From Cellvibrionaceae bacterium (lineage in GTDB: Bacteria > Pseudomonadota > Gammaproteobacteria > Pseudomonadales > Cellvibrionaceae), in the NCBI GenBank assembly GCA_021151825.1, contig JAGKWQ010000002.1, positions 186,001-250,000 of the forward strand: a stretch of DNA of 64,000 bases, in the 5' to 3' direction. The position numbers and the translations under genes were made by a program. Of the stretch, positions 26,416-33,945 are shown one piece after another. The notes beneath the pieces are model-generated. The model was not told the DNA's origin. It searched no databases and saw only the letters and a program-made list of their open reading frames with translations. The stretch's first letter is position 1, and each line of letters starts with the position of its first letter.

Positions 26416-27465
26416 ATGGCAAAAAAAAGAAGGTTCCAATCGCGCAACACGTTTCAACCCATTGAGAACGCCAAGCCCGAATCAGGCGGCGCTATGGCAT
26501 TTAGCTTTGGTGATCCGGAATCGGTCCTAACTTCCTCACCAGGTGATTACTTAGGTGTGTTTGCAGGCCCCGGTGATTATTACGAACCACCAATATCGTT
26601 ACGTGGGCTAGGAAAAATATTGCGGGCAAATGGCCACCACTGCGCTATTCCGCCGTTTCGTCGCAATCGGTTGTTGCAGTATTACATTAGCAACAATGTT
26701 TTATCCGATGACGACCTTGGCAACGCAAGCATTGATTACGACGTGTTTGGAAATTGCTACTTACAAAAGATATTTAACCGCTTTGGACAGGTAATTCAAT
26801 TCAAGCATTTGCCGGCAATTTCCATGCGCCGCATGAAGGAAGCCGACAGATATTGCCAATTACGAAGTGACGGTAAGGAGCCCATTAAATTCCAACCAGG
26901 CGAAGTTGTTCATCTGAAAGAATACGATGTCAACCAAACCATATATGGGATTCCGCAATATTACGGTGGCATCAATTCGGTAATGCTGAGCGAGGAAGCC
27001 ACCCTATTTCGCCGTAAGTATTATGTGAACGGCGCACACATGGGTTACATCCTTTACACCAGTGATTCATCGCTCGACCCAAAGGATGAGGAAGCGATAA
27101 AAAAAGCGGTGAGAGAATCAAAAGGGGTCGGCAACTTCCGTTCGTTATATTTGAATATTCCTAATGGTAAAAAAGATTCGGTGCAATTGATTCCTGTGGG
27201 TGATATTGCCACTAAAGATGAATTTGAGCGCATAAAGAACACTACGCGGGCAGATGTGTTGGCAATGTGGAGAATGCAACCAGCGCTGTCCGGTGCAATT
27301 CCAGAAAATGCTGCTGGCTTTGGCGATATTACAAAAATTGCTGATGTGTATTACGAATTCGAAACTGTGCCCCAGCAGGATGTTTTTTTAAAGTTAAACC
27401 GATATCTGGCACCCGGTCTTAAATTGCAGTTTGGAAAGCCAGAAAAGGAACGTGCGAGTGCATAG
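26416..27465 (+). CDS. Portal protein gpQ-like
   Basis: 349 residues, starting 2 bases after the terminase stop. FGDPESVLTSSPGDYLGVF, the YDVFGNCYLQKI segment and VVHLKEYDVNQTIYGIPQYYGGI are typical of P2 gpQ/phage portal family. It forms the head vertex for packaging and tail attachment. Confidence 0.93.
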   Translation: MAKKRRFQSRNTFQPIENAKPESGGAMAFSFGDPESVLTSSPGDYLGVFAGPGDYYEPPISLRGLGKILRANGHHCAIPPFRRNRLLQYYISNNVLSDDDLGNASIDYDVFGNCYLQKIFNRFGQVIQFKHLPAISMRRMKEADRYCQLRSDGKEPIKFQPGEVVHLKEYDVNQTIYGIPQYYGGINSVMLSEEATLFRRKYYVNGAHMGYILYTSDSSLDPKDEEAIKKAVRESKGVGNFRSLYLNIPNGKKDSVQLIPVGDIATKDEFERIKNTTRADVLAMWRMQPALSGAIPENAAGFGDITKIADVYYEFETVPQQDVFLKLNRYLAPGLKLQFGKPEKERASA

Positions 27466-27508
27466 AGGCAATATAAAAATTTCACGCCATAGCGCAGTTG
27501 TTATACAA

Positions 27509-27539
27509 TTTCCCCATGTTGAAATTTTACGTGGGGAAA
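27509..27539 (+). promoter_or_regulatory. Hairpin covering the ribosome site of the zinc-finger gene
   Basis: TTTCCCCATG and CGTGGGGAAA pair over ten positions with one wobble or mismatch. The right arm contains the GGGGA ribosome site of the gene at 27545. A TATACAAT-type -10 lies just upstream (27502-27510). The layout suggests translational shielding or an operator for autoregulation. Confidence 0.5.
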
Positions 27540-27544
27540 GTGCT

Positions 27545-27787
27545 ATGCAGATTGATTGCCCTAAGTGCATGAATAAAGCGATCATCTACAGCCGCAAAAA
27601 ACTTGATATTAAAGTTAGCACTTTGTATTGCGCGTGCAAAAACGAGGATTGTTGCCATACGTTTGCAATGGACCTTTGCTACAGCCACTCACTAAGCCCG
27701 AGCAAGTTAGAACAACACAATATGATTTCTGACTTGCTCCGCTCTTTGCCAGCATCAGAACGCCAACTGATACTCGCAAATTTCTAA
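27545..27787 (+). CDS. Ogr/Delta-like zinc-finger late activator
   Basis: 80 residues. The order CPKC ... CACKNEDCCHTF gives the zinc ligands of the Ogr/Delta family (CPxC...C-x4-C-x-x-x-F). These small activators turn on the late promoters of P2-like phages and satellites. In P2 ogr sits at the far end of the tail genes; here it follows the portal. The start ATG is chosen over an upstream GTG frame because of the GGGGA site. Convergent with paralog C. Confidence 0.82.
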   Translation: MQIDCPKCMNKAIIYSRKKLDIKVSTLYCACKNEDCCHTFAMDLCYSHSLSPSKLEQHNMISDLLRSLPASERQLILANF

Positions 27788-28018
27788 TTAGGCCACCCGT
27801 AAGGCGGCCCCTCCGCACACTGTTTTGATCACTGCCTCCGCTTGCAACATTTGATAGTTTTGCCATTCTAAAATCACGTAAAGCCCTTCCGCTTCTCCCT
27901 CAGTTAATTCCTGCGCATCCATACGGGAACAAAGCCCCTGGATCAAACTATTAACTGCGCGAATTTGCTCAAATGTTTCTAGCGCTCTATTTACTCTGTT
28001 TACCTCGTTGTGCGGCAT
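27788..28018 (-). CDS. Small leader-RNA-controlled prophage protein, paralog C
   Basis: 76 residues, ATG with GGAG 9 bases upstream. The centre (SLIQGLCSRMDAQELTEGEAEGLYVILEW) lines up with the C-terminal part of paralogs A and B, including the L-S/T-x-x-A-x-G-L/M-x-x-L/I-L pattern. It lacks the N-terminal LDxSQFAxY part, so it is shorter or diverged. The end runs up to the stop of the zinc-finger gene. Unknown role. Confidence 0.7.
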   Translation of the reverse strand: MPHNEVNRVNRALETFEQIRAVNSLIQGLCSRMDAQELTEGEAEGLYVILEWQNYQMLQAEAVIKTVCGGAALRVA

Positions 28019-28169
28019 GATTAAAACTCCATGTGTTTAATGCAGGCGAAGTGATGCCTGCAAAATTTGCATTTAATTAAATTTTCAAAGGTTATAAACG
28101 GAAATGAAAAATTGTGGATTGCCCACAATATATTTTTGATTCGCGTTTGTACTGCCCACAAAAATTGGG

Positions 28170-28347
28170 GGCGACTGGACAGGGTTTGCCGTACCGGTGC
28201 TCAAACGAAAAACCGGCCCACCCGAAGGCGGCCCCACCCAGCCGCCGTTGTACAGGCGTAACTAAGGTGTGGCAGTTGATCACCTGACGACCAACTGACC
28301 GTTTGAGCTTGAGCGGGCGGCAAAACCCGGAGGCGCATTTTGGCGCC
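28170..28347 (-). ncRNA. Structured leader RNA, copy C
   Basis: Read leftward. A hairpin at 28347-28332 (GGCGC / GCGCC, loop CAAAAT) is followed by the conserved module. GGCGGCTGGGT (28246-28236) can pair over 11 positions with GTCCAGTCGCC (28180-28170). Between these lie a TTCG-capped hairpin (GGCCGCC..) and a CCGGT/ACCGG hairpin. The T-run terminator of copies A and B is not evident, and the stem around the conserved loop is lost or rearranged. The third base of GGCGGC and the last base change with their partners still paired, which supports RNA structure. Confidence 0.65.
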
Positions 28348-28356
28348 ACGGCGGCG

Positions 28357-28385
28357 AGAATAGTTAGGGCACCGGATTCTGTCAA
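28357..28385 (-). promoter_or_regulatory. sigma70-like promoter of leader RNA copy C
   Basis: TTGACA (28385-28380), 17-base spacer, TATTCT (28362-28357), with the CAAAAT hairpin beginning 9 bases after the -10. It is close to consensus. Confidence 0.75.
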
Positions 28386-28480
28386 CGGATTTTTGTGACA
28401 GGCTCCCGGTAGCGGAACGTAATGTCACGTAATTGAATAGTCCCGTACAAACTGGCAGAAAACACCGCATTTTGTAAGCA

Positions 28481-29179
28481 ATGTCTCACATAAAAAACAG
28501 CCAAATCCTACATACATCAGATGGCACTAAAGTAATCATGACTAGTTTTGAAAAAGCAGATAAAAATTTAAAAGCAGGAATGCCCATGGAAAATAACACA
28601 GAAGAAAAACATCAAACCACACACCTCCTGTGGCACGAAATTCGTGCGCGTTACATCGTACTTGCAGTGTTAACTACATTCCTAATCTTAGCCATGACAG
28701 ATGGACTTTTCTTAAGGGAACGTGGAAAAACAATTATTTTTTCAGAGAATACAGTGCTAACTTTCGTGGCAACATTCGATGCACTTTTATTATTATCAAT
28801 AGGCTTTTTTTGGGGTTGCCTTGGTGGAATCACACGCACGCTAATGTCTGGCCTTAGCTTAAAAAAAACCAGTAGGATTATTTTTTCTTCCGGTTTAATG
28901 GCTGCATTTGCCTGGATGGGAATTGAAAGCCAAATATTTTTAAAGATTCTAATACCTACCCTTAACCAAACAGGAGAAGGCGGGTTTAAATTAGAAAAAT
29001 TCACTATTTCAAAAAGTTATTTTGAGTTTGCATTTTTGGCAGTAATCGTTGGTATGTTTTCTTCAAACATCTACATATTTATTGAACAACGCGTAAGGCA
29101 GTTAACCGCACCAAGCGAAGACTCAAAAAATATAACACACACGAATGAACCAGATACCCTTGAAATTAAAAAGCAGTAA
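28481..29179 (+). CDS. Multi-pass membrane protein, first gene of accessory operon
   Basis: Up to 232 residues; a start at 28580 or 28586 (MPMENN / MENN) is more likely because GGA lies just upstream. Four hydrophobic segments are seen: IVLAVLTTFLILAM, FVATFDALLLLSIGFFWG, IIFSSGLMAAFAWMGI and FEFAFLAVIVGMFSSNIYIFI. AT-rich. No family is recognised. It leads a four-gene rightward operon ending at 30854. Confidence 0.65.
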   Translation: MSHIKNSQILHTSDGTKVIMTSFEKADKNLKAGMPMENNTEEKHQTTHLLWHEIRARYIVLAVLTTFLILAMTDGLFLRERGKTIIFSENTVLTFVATFDALLLLSIGFFWGCLGGITRTLMSGLSLKKTSRIIFSSGLMAAFAWMGIESQIFLKILIPTLNQTGEGGFKLEKFTISKSYFEFAFLAVIVGMFSSNIYIFIEQRVRQLTAPSEDSKNITHTNEPDTLEIKKQ

Positions 29180-29198
29180 AAAAATGGAGGCTAAATTT

Positions 29199-29486
29199 AT
29201 GGAATGGTTTCAACAAGAGCCAGCAAGCAGTGGCATGAGTACAAGAGTTATTGAAAGCTCCGATCAGCATGAAATTAGGTTTGTCGAATTTCTGGATATG
29301 CAAGGAAGAACAATTACCTCTTATTTTCAGGTTATTTCACTACCTGAAAAAAGCTTGGGATGTTTCGATTATATCGAAGACGCACGTATGACCGCAAAAG
29401 CGGCATTAATACTAGGCGCCCCCTTGCTTGAAATACCATTATCAGTGTTCTATAGGCAACTCGGAGAATCTGCAACCAATGATTGA
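29199..29486 (+). CDS. Small unknown protein of the accessory operon
   Basis: 95 residues from ATG at 29199, which has GGAGG 8 bases upstream. An ATG at 29184 and a longer frame from 29145 are less likely. The sequence is mixed alpha/beta (EIRFVEFLDMQGRTITSYFQVI; RMTAKAALILGAPLLEIPL). No membrane segment. Its stop overlaps the next start by 8 bases, so the two are coupled. Confidence 0.65.
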   Translation: MEWFQQEPASSGMSTRVIESSDQHEIRFVEFLDMQGRTITSYFQVISLPEKSLGCFDYIEDARMTAKAALILGAPLLEIPLSVFYRQLGESATND

Positions 29487-29856
29487 TAGAAGGCAATACG
29501 CTGAAGAACGCCGTGAACAGTTAACTTTTTTAAATAGTATTTTGGGTGGTTTTGCTTTTACGATTTCGCTGGCTTGCTTGCAAATGACAGACCCCAGAAT
29601 GGCAATAAATATCAGCGCACCATTTATAATATTACTTGCAATTGCGGGCTATCAAAAATTTCCGCCCTCAATTCAAGCACTAAGAGAACAGGCCAAGGCA
29701 GATCCAAAAGCAAAAGAGCTTGAAGCACACATTAGCTCAACTGATTACGGACTTTGGCCGTTATTTAAATATTTTTCACCGTTTGTTTATGGATATGGAT
29801 TTTTCACTACCGTATTAATATTTCCTGAAGCAATGAATAATTTAATTAACAACTAA
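29479..29856 (+). CDS. Two-segment membrane protein of the accessory operon
   Basis: 125 residues. Hydrophobic segments: LNSILGGFAFTISLACLQM, INISAPFIILLAIAGY, and a weaker one near the end (YGYGFFTTVLIFP). A charged linker (ALREQAKADPKAKELEAHI) lies between. Unknown family. It is coupled to the upstream gene. Confidence 0.65.
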   Translation: MIDRRQYAEERREQLTFLNSILGGFAFTISLACLQMTDPRMAINISAPFIILLAIAGYQKFPPSIQALREQAKADPKAKELEAHISSTDYGLWPLFKYFSPFVYGYGFFTTVLIFPEAMNNLINN

Positions 29857-29873
29857 ATAGTGGAATAAATATT

Positions 29874-30854
29874 ATGAATGATAAGCAGAATTTCGATGAT
29901 AGTGATTTAAATACAGCAGTCAACTCCGCTATCGACTTAATGCCAGCACCAATTCAAAAGAATGCGTTCAAGGCGTTCGACCGCCTTTGCACTGCAGCCA
30001 TTAACCTTGCCACATCATTCATTGATGATAAAACACGCCAAATTGAAGCAACGACAAATGGAAAAGTTGCTTTAATAAATCAAAGCTCCACAAAAATTGC
30101 TGAAGCAATGCAAATATCAGAAGAATATGTGGAAGCAGCTAGCCTGAAATACGCTAAAAATCTTATTGGGAAACAGAAAAATATTGACGACATTTCAAAA
30201 ATCGCAGCTGAACAATTGCATCTGCAACAATCGCCCCCAATTATTCACTCCGAATACGAAGAAATAAGCGACGACTGGCTCAATAGTTTTGAAGCAGAGG
30301 CATACACCAAAAGTTCCGACGAAATGAAGCTATTATTTGGCAAAATATTAGCTTTAGAAATTACCAATCCGAATTCATTTTCCATAAAAGCGATAAAAAC
30401 GCTCTCCGAACTCGACAAGGAAACAGCTCAGCTATTTATGAAATTTTGCTCCATATCCTGTTTAACTATAAAAAACGAAAAGATAACAGATGGGAGGATA
30501 ATTATTCCAGAGGGTAAAAACGTAGCTCAGAATGGCCTAAAGGAGTTCGGCATAAGCTTTGCTAAAGCAATAGAACTAGTAGAATATGGGTTAATTTCTA
30601 GCGAACTAGAAACTAATGTTGAATTTCTCGTTAGTACACCAGATGAGCTACATGAAGATGATTTTTGCCTATTAGGCGGGAAAAAATATACTACAACATC
30701 CAATAAAGCCCGAGGTGTACCCTCCTCTGGCCCTATGCTTAGTAAAGTCGGGCGCGAATTGGCACTTATAGTTGACGTTCAACCAGTTCCTGAGTACAAC
30801 GAAAAATTAAAAAAATTCTTTGAAAGAGCAAACACAACTCTATTTGAGATTTGA
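29874..30854 (+). CDS. DUF2806-like protein, last gene of the accessory operon
   Basis: 326 residues. The centre (ISDDWLNSFEAEAYTKSSDEMKLLFGKILALEI...FSIKAIKTLSELDKETAQLF) resembles DUF2806/TIGR03899-type proteins, in which D-E-M-x-x-L-F/W-G-K-I-L-A is a landmark. The N terminus carries an amphipathic helical region. DUF2806-like genes often lie in mobile regions. No catalytic site is visible. A defence or exclusion role with its two membrane partners is inferred from context only. Confidence 0.6.
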   Translation: MNDKQNFDDSDLNTAVNSAIDLMPAPIQKNAFKAFDRLCTAAINLATSFIDDKTRQIEATTNGKVALINQSSTKIAEAMQISEEYVEAASLKYAKNLIGKQKNIDDISKIAAEQLHLQQSPPIIHSEYEEISDDWLNSFEAEAYTKSSDEMKLLFGKILALEITNPNSFSIKAIKTLSELDKETAQLFMKFCSISCLTIKNEKITDGRIIIPEGKNVAQNGLKEFGISFAKAIELVEYGLISSELETNVEFLVSTPDELHEDDFCLLGGKKYTTTSNKARGVPSSGPMLSKVGRELALIVDVQPVPEYNEKLKKFFERANTTLFEI

Positions 30855-30882
30855 TTTTGTCATTCGAAGTTTATATAAAAAA

Positions 30883-30905
30883 GGCGGCCAATTGGCCGCC
30901 TTTTT
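30883..30905 (+). terminator. Rho-independent terminator of the accessory operon
   Basis: GGCGGCC AATT GGCCGCC followed by five T. It lies 28 bases after the DUF2806-like stop and its T-run touches the hicB stop, so it can serve both strands (A-run on the other side). Confidence 0.8.
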
Positions 30906-31320
30906 AATTTGAAGCAATCCTTCCCAATTCATGTAATGCAGCTTGCGCTAAAAAACCTGAACGGGATTTATACTCGGGCAGACGCGCAACAGTGTTGTCA
31001 ATTCGTTTAATTAATGCCTCAGGTAACGTTACATTTACCTTCTGGCTGTTTCCTAAATAAGGAGTTATATCCACTTCAACCAAAGCCCAAACCCATCCCA
31101 TATAATCTGGATTAGCAAAATAAGAACTTACGTCAGACGCTTTAGGAATGTCTAAGTTATCCTCACACAAACTTTCCAAATGCGCTTCGATAGCCTCTTT
31201 TGCATTAATCACAGCATCTTCGAAGGTATCCCCAGCAGAAAAACACCCGGGAATGTCTGGCACAACCACACCAAAAGTATGATCGCTTGTACCTGGTTCA
31301 ATCGCGATTGGATAAAACAT
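30904..31320 (-). CDS. hicB: HicB-type antitoxin
   Basis: 138 residues. The N-terminal partial RNase-H fold (FGVVVPDIPGCFSAGDTFEDAVINAKEAIEAHLE) matches the HicB signature. The C-terminal part (VNVTLPEALIKRIDNTVARL...SRSGFLAQAALHEL) is a ribbon-helix-helix that binds the operator and so autoregulates. It neutralises HicA. A 13-copy 8-bp repeat separates it from hicA, an unusual distance for this pair. Confidence 0.9.
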   Translation of the reverse strand: MFYPIAIEPGTSDHTFGVVVPDIPGCFSAGDTFEDAVINAKEAIEAHLESLCEDNLDIPKASDVSSYFANPDYMGWVWALVEVDITPYLGNSQKVNVTLPEALIKRIDNTVARLPEYKSRSGFLAQAALHELGRIASN

Positions 31321-31342
31321 ACATAGTACCTTTCATGTATAG

Positions 31343-31448
31343 TTTCCGATTTTCCGATTTTCCGATTTTCCGATTTTCCGATTTTCCGATTTTCCGATTT
31401 TCCGATTTTCCGATTTTCCGATTTTCCGATTTTCCGATTTTCCGATTT
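31343..31448. repeat. 13 tandem copies of TTTTCCGA between hicA and hicB
   Basis: The CCGA core recurs every 8 bases from 31346 to 31442, which gives 13 near-perfect units. It begins about 23 bases upstream of the hicB start. Eight is not a multiple of three and such tracts slip during replication, so spacing between hicA, any hicB promoter and hicB can change. Confidence 0.97.
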
Positions 31449-31494
31449 CAAAATATTTTAAACACGTATATTAAAAATTAATTTAAAGCTGACC

Positions 31495-31674
31495 CTATAA
31501 AAGGCCAGCTTGTTTTTTAATTTCTCTAACCAAACCAATACCCAAATCCTTTTTTGGGTGTGGCACCGTAAGAGTGCCTTTCGTTGGATGTTTCATTTGG
31601 TGATGGCTCCCCCTAATTCTATGGATTCGCCAACCATCTTCTTCCAGCAACTTTATTAGTTCAGAGCTTTTCAC
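31495..31674 (-). CDS. hicA: HicA-type mRNA interferase toxin
   Basis: 59 residues from GTG at 31674. The double-stranded RNA-binding fold of HicA is seen: KSSELIKLLEEDGWRIHRIRGSHHQMKHP, with the active His in the SHH-type position and P-H-P-K-K-D-L after it, ending in EIKKQAGL. It cleaves mRNAs when free of HicB. The short length is normal. It precedes hicB in transcription order. Confidence 0.88.
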   Translation of the reverse strand: MKSSELIKLLEEDGWRIHRIRGSHHQMKHPTKGTLTVPHPKKDLGIGLVREIKKQAGLL

Positions 31675-31740
31675 AAAAACACCTCATTCTGTGTGGTTAC
31701 GCATTCTGCCCTAAGCCCAATCCTTTAGGCCTGAGACAAC

Positions 31741-31791
31741 TATAACCCCAATAACCCCAGAACAACAAGCAATTTTATAACCCCAATAACC
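31741..31791. repeat. ATAACCCCAATAACCC direct repeat
   Basis: TATAACCCCAATAACCC occurs twice (about 31741 and 31776), just past the stop of paralog B. Function unknown. Confidence 0.6.
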
Positions 31792-32106
31792 CTATCGCAA
31801 AAAATCCAACGATTCATGCAGCAATTCCACCATCCCTGCCCCAGCTTCCTCGCTGAGCTCCAGCGGGTAATTGGCGTTTCTGAATAGGCATTCCACCAAA
31901 TGAATTCTGTTTTGCAACCGGTCATGGCTGGTTTGGGCTTCGATCTTCTGTATGTAGCTGCCTACAGTATCCAGCAGCTCGCCCTGGGGCGAATGCAGTT
32001 CTATGTTGCCGGATTGGTATAGGGCGAATTGGGAAGGGTCTAGCGTGACAATACGGCGGTGTTTAGGGGTGGTTTTGCCCGAACGGGCAGCAGATTGGTT
32101 AGCCAT
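31792..32106 (-). CDS. Small leader-RNA-controlled prophage protein, paralog B
   Basis: 104 residues, ATG with GAGGC 8 bases upstream. The protein has a basic N terminus, then LDPSQFALYQSGNIELHSPQ and, near the end, LELSEEAGAGMVELLHE, both shared with paralog A. A helical stretch (RLQNRIHLVECLFR) links them. No known domain. It is encoded behind leader RNA copy B, facing the hicAB pair. Confidence 0.78.
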   Translation of the reverse strand: MANQSAARSGKTTPKHRRIVTLDPSQFALYQSGNIELHSPQGELLDTVGSYIQKIEAQTSHDRLQNRIHLVECLFRNANYPLELSEEAGAGMVELLHESLDFLR

Positions 32107-32347
32107 GGTGAAAGCCTCATAGTTTACGGTTTTAAACCGCCGCCATGAGGTAAGAAGTCATGGAGGCGACTGAACAGGGTTCTTACCACCGGTACTATGA
32201 GGAAACCGGCCCGCCCAAAAGCGGCCCTGCCCAGCCACCAGAACGCAGGGTAGCCGAACGCTAGGCACAAAAAAAGCGCTTGAGCGCGCTTGTGCCCATC
32301 ATAGTAATTCGGGGGTAAGAGTCCCGGCAGTGGATTTTGCCGCTGCC
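32107..32347 (-). ncRNA. Structured leader RNA, copy B
   Basis: Read leftward: 5' hairpin 32347-32326 with loop CAAAAT; terminator-like GCGC hairpin with a T-run (about 32300-32268); then the module. GGTGGCTGGGC (32239-32229) can pair with GTTCAGTCGCC (32175-32165) in 11 positions. A stem GGTAAGAA / TTCTTACC (8 bp) carries the conserved loop; copy A has GGTCCAA / TTGGACC at the same place, so the arms covary. A GGTTTTAAACC-type repeat lies near the gene, and GAGGC before the start matches the loop's GCCTC. Confidence 0.75.
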
Positions 32348-32352
32348 TTTAC

Positions 32353-32382
32353 AGAGTAGTACGGGTGGGATTGGGGAGTCAA
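32353..32382 (-). promoter_or_regulatory. sigma70-like promoter of leader RNA copy B
   Basis: TTGACT (32382-32377), an 18-base spacer and TACTCT (32358-32353). Strings CACCCG and ACTACTCT are shared with copy A's promoter. The hairpin starts 6 bases after the -10. Confidence 0.65.
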
Positions 32383-32505
32383 TATGCAATATTGTGGAAT
32401 ATAGTGGAACACTATGGTTTTACCGGCTTGCGAGGTGGTGAACCCTGTGCCAGTATTTCTTCGTTGCGCTTACACCCATCTGCCATTTCAAAAGGATTAG
32501 GACCA

Positions 32506-33417
32506 ATGACGGTTTCAAAAACAAAGAAAATAACACCGGAAGAAAACAACACCGACAATACATCGTTGCAGGAAACTCCGATGTGTGGAATTGTCATGCC
32601 TATATCCGCACTAGATGGATATAGTGAGGGCCACTGGAAGGAAGTTCTATCAATCCTTAAGGAAGCAGCTGGAGACGCTGGATTCAACGCTAATTTAGTG
32701 AGCCACTCTGAAGAGTCAGGAATTATTCAAAAACGAATCATTGAAAATTTATATAAAAACGAAATGGTGATTTGCGACATCAGTGGTAAAAACGCGAACG
32801 TGATGTTGGAGTTAGGTATTCGCTTAGCTTTTGATAAACCGACTATCGTTGTGAAAGATGATTCGACGTCCTTTTCGTTTGATATAACCCCAATGGAACA
32901 CATCATCTACCGGAGGGATTTAAGATTTCATAGCATTTTGGAATTCAAAAGTGCCCTGACAGCAAAAATAGAAGCTACCCATAAAAAGGCACTGGACAAT
33001 TCGCTTGTCGGGTTCATTAAAAGTTTTGGTGATTTTGAATCAATAAAAATTAATGAAAGAGAAATTTCGAGCCAACAATTTATTATCGATAAACTAAACG
33101 CTTTTGAGCAAATACTGACAAAACCAAGTGCACAAATTCTACGACCAAAAGGGTTTGCAGGTGGACCAGAGGTATTAGGCAATAGTGTAGTTCGCGTTAA
33201 ATTTCTAAGCATACCGAACGAGTTTGAAATGCATGGCGAGTTAAGCAATCTGCCATTTGTTCATGGTATTAAAATTGCAGCTGACTCAAAGGATGCCAAT
33301 TCGGCGACTTCAATGACGACTTACGATATTGAGTTTTCTGGATCAGACAACATCGCAAGCATTTACAACGTAGTAACTTCGTTCACTACTCTTATATCAG
33401 GAAAAGTTCTTCGCTAA
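32506..33417 (+). CDS. Deoxyribosyltransferase/TIR-like accessory protein
   Basis: 303 residues from ATG at 32506 with AAAGGA upstream; the frame open to 32365 overlaps leader copy B's promoter. The first 130 residues of the domain show a Rossmann-like pattern: CGIVMPISALDGY, MVICDISGKNANVMLELGIRLAFDKPTIVVKDD. The D-I-S-x-x-N-x-N-V-x-x-E-L-G motif is that of nucleoside 2-deoxyribosyltransferase-like/TIR-like folds, whose Glu can act on nucleosides or NAD. The C-terminal half (about 150 residues) has a helical linker and an unknown domain. A prophage-borne NAD-acting or nucleotide-acting defence effector is plausible; the substrate cannot be read from sequence. Confidence 0.6.
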   Translation: MTVSKTKKITPEENNTDNTSLQETPMCGIVMPISALDGYSEGHWKEVLSILKEAAGDAGFNANLVSHSEESGIIQKRIIENLYKNEMVICDISGKNANVMLELGIRLAFDKPTIVVKDDSTSFSFDITPMEHIIYRRDLRFHSILEFKSALTAKIEATHKKALDNSLVGFIKSFGDFESIKINEREISSQQFIIDKLNAFEQILTKPSAQILRPKGFAGGPEVLGNSVVRVKFLSIPNEFEMHGELSNLPFVHGIKIAADSKDANSATSMTTYDIEFSGSDNIASIYNVVTSFTTLISGKVLR

Positions 33418-33488
33418 AGCAGCCTTTCGGCCGCTTCTACTAGCAGAACATTGGGAGTGCAACATAGACTTTTCCAAGTTTTTTGGAA

Positions 33489-33668
33489 TCACTCATCATT
33501 TTTTTTCCTCACTATTTTTTTACCTTCAAATTCACATGTGAATTTCGAATCTTTAGTAGCAATTACAGATTTGCACCTTGCATCGTTCAAGACATTTAGC
33601 GCCTGTAGCGCCCCGCAGGCTGGCAAGTTACCAAGCAACATAAATAGCAGTAAATATTTCCTAATCAT
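33489..33668 (-). CDS. Small putative lipoprotein
   Basis: 59 residues from ATG at 33668 with AAAGGA just upstream. Signal peptide with lipobox LPAC (YLLLFMLLGNLPAC) and a short Cys-containing mature part. Last gene of the small-gene block, overlapping the previous one by 8 bases. Unknown role. Confidence 0.65.
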   Translation of the reverse strand: MIRKYLLLFMLLGNLPACGALQALNVLNDARCKSVIATKDSKFTCEFEGKKIVRKKNDE

Positions 33669-33945
33669 TATCCTTTTCCTTTGAACGTTTGAGTTTCTCA
33701 ATTTTCGGGCGAACAGCTTTTTGCATTGAGCTCACTCGCGCCTCAAGTTGCAATAAAAACTCTGTTCCAGCAGTTATTGCTAATTTCTCGGTGGTGTAGA
33801 CCTCACGCCCTAGATAGGCACCTTTACACGTTGGGCGCCAGCCCTTCCCTGCATTCGAATCGCCATTCACTGCGGTTACATTTCCATTCTTTAACCGTTC
33901 GTAAAGAGCTACATCACCAGCCGATGCTTTTTTTTCATTCCGCAT
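33661..33945 (-). CDS. Unknown small basic protein
   Basis: About 94 residues from ATG at 33945 (GGAGG 10 bases upstream); 33954 is an alternative. Basic, helical C terminus (SSMQKAVRPKIEKLKRSKEK). Coupled by overlap to both neighbours. No family recognised. Confidence 0.55.
   Translation of the reverse strand: MRNEKKASAGDVALYERLKNGNVTAVNGDSNAGKGWRPTCKGAYLGREVYTTEKLAITAGTEFLLQLEARVSSMQKAVRPKIEKLKRSKEKDND

Noticed and set aside
31343..31448. CRISPR array
   Set aside because: Units are 8 bp without unique spacers and no cas genes are near.
31209..31481. Short frames through the TTTTCCGA repeats (KSENRKIG-type peptide)
   Set aside because: They are the tandem repeat read as protein and run in several frames with no ribosome site.
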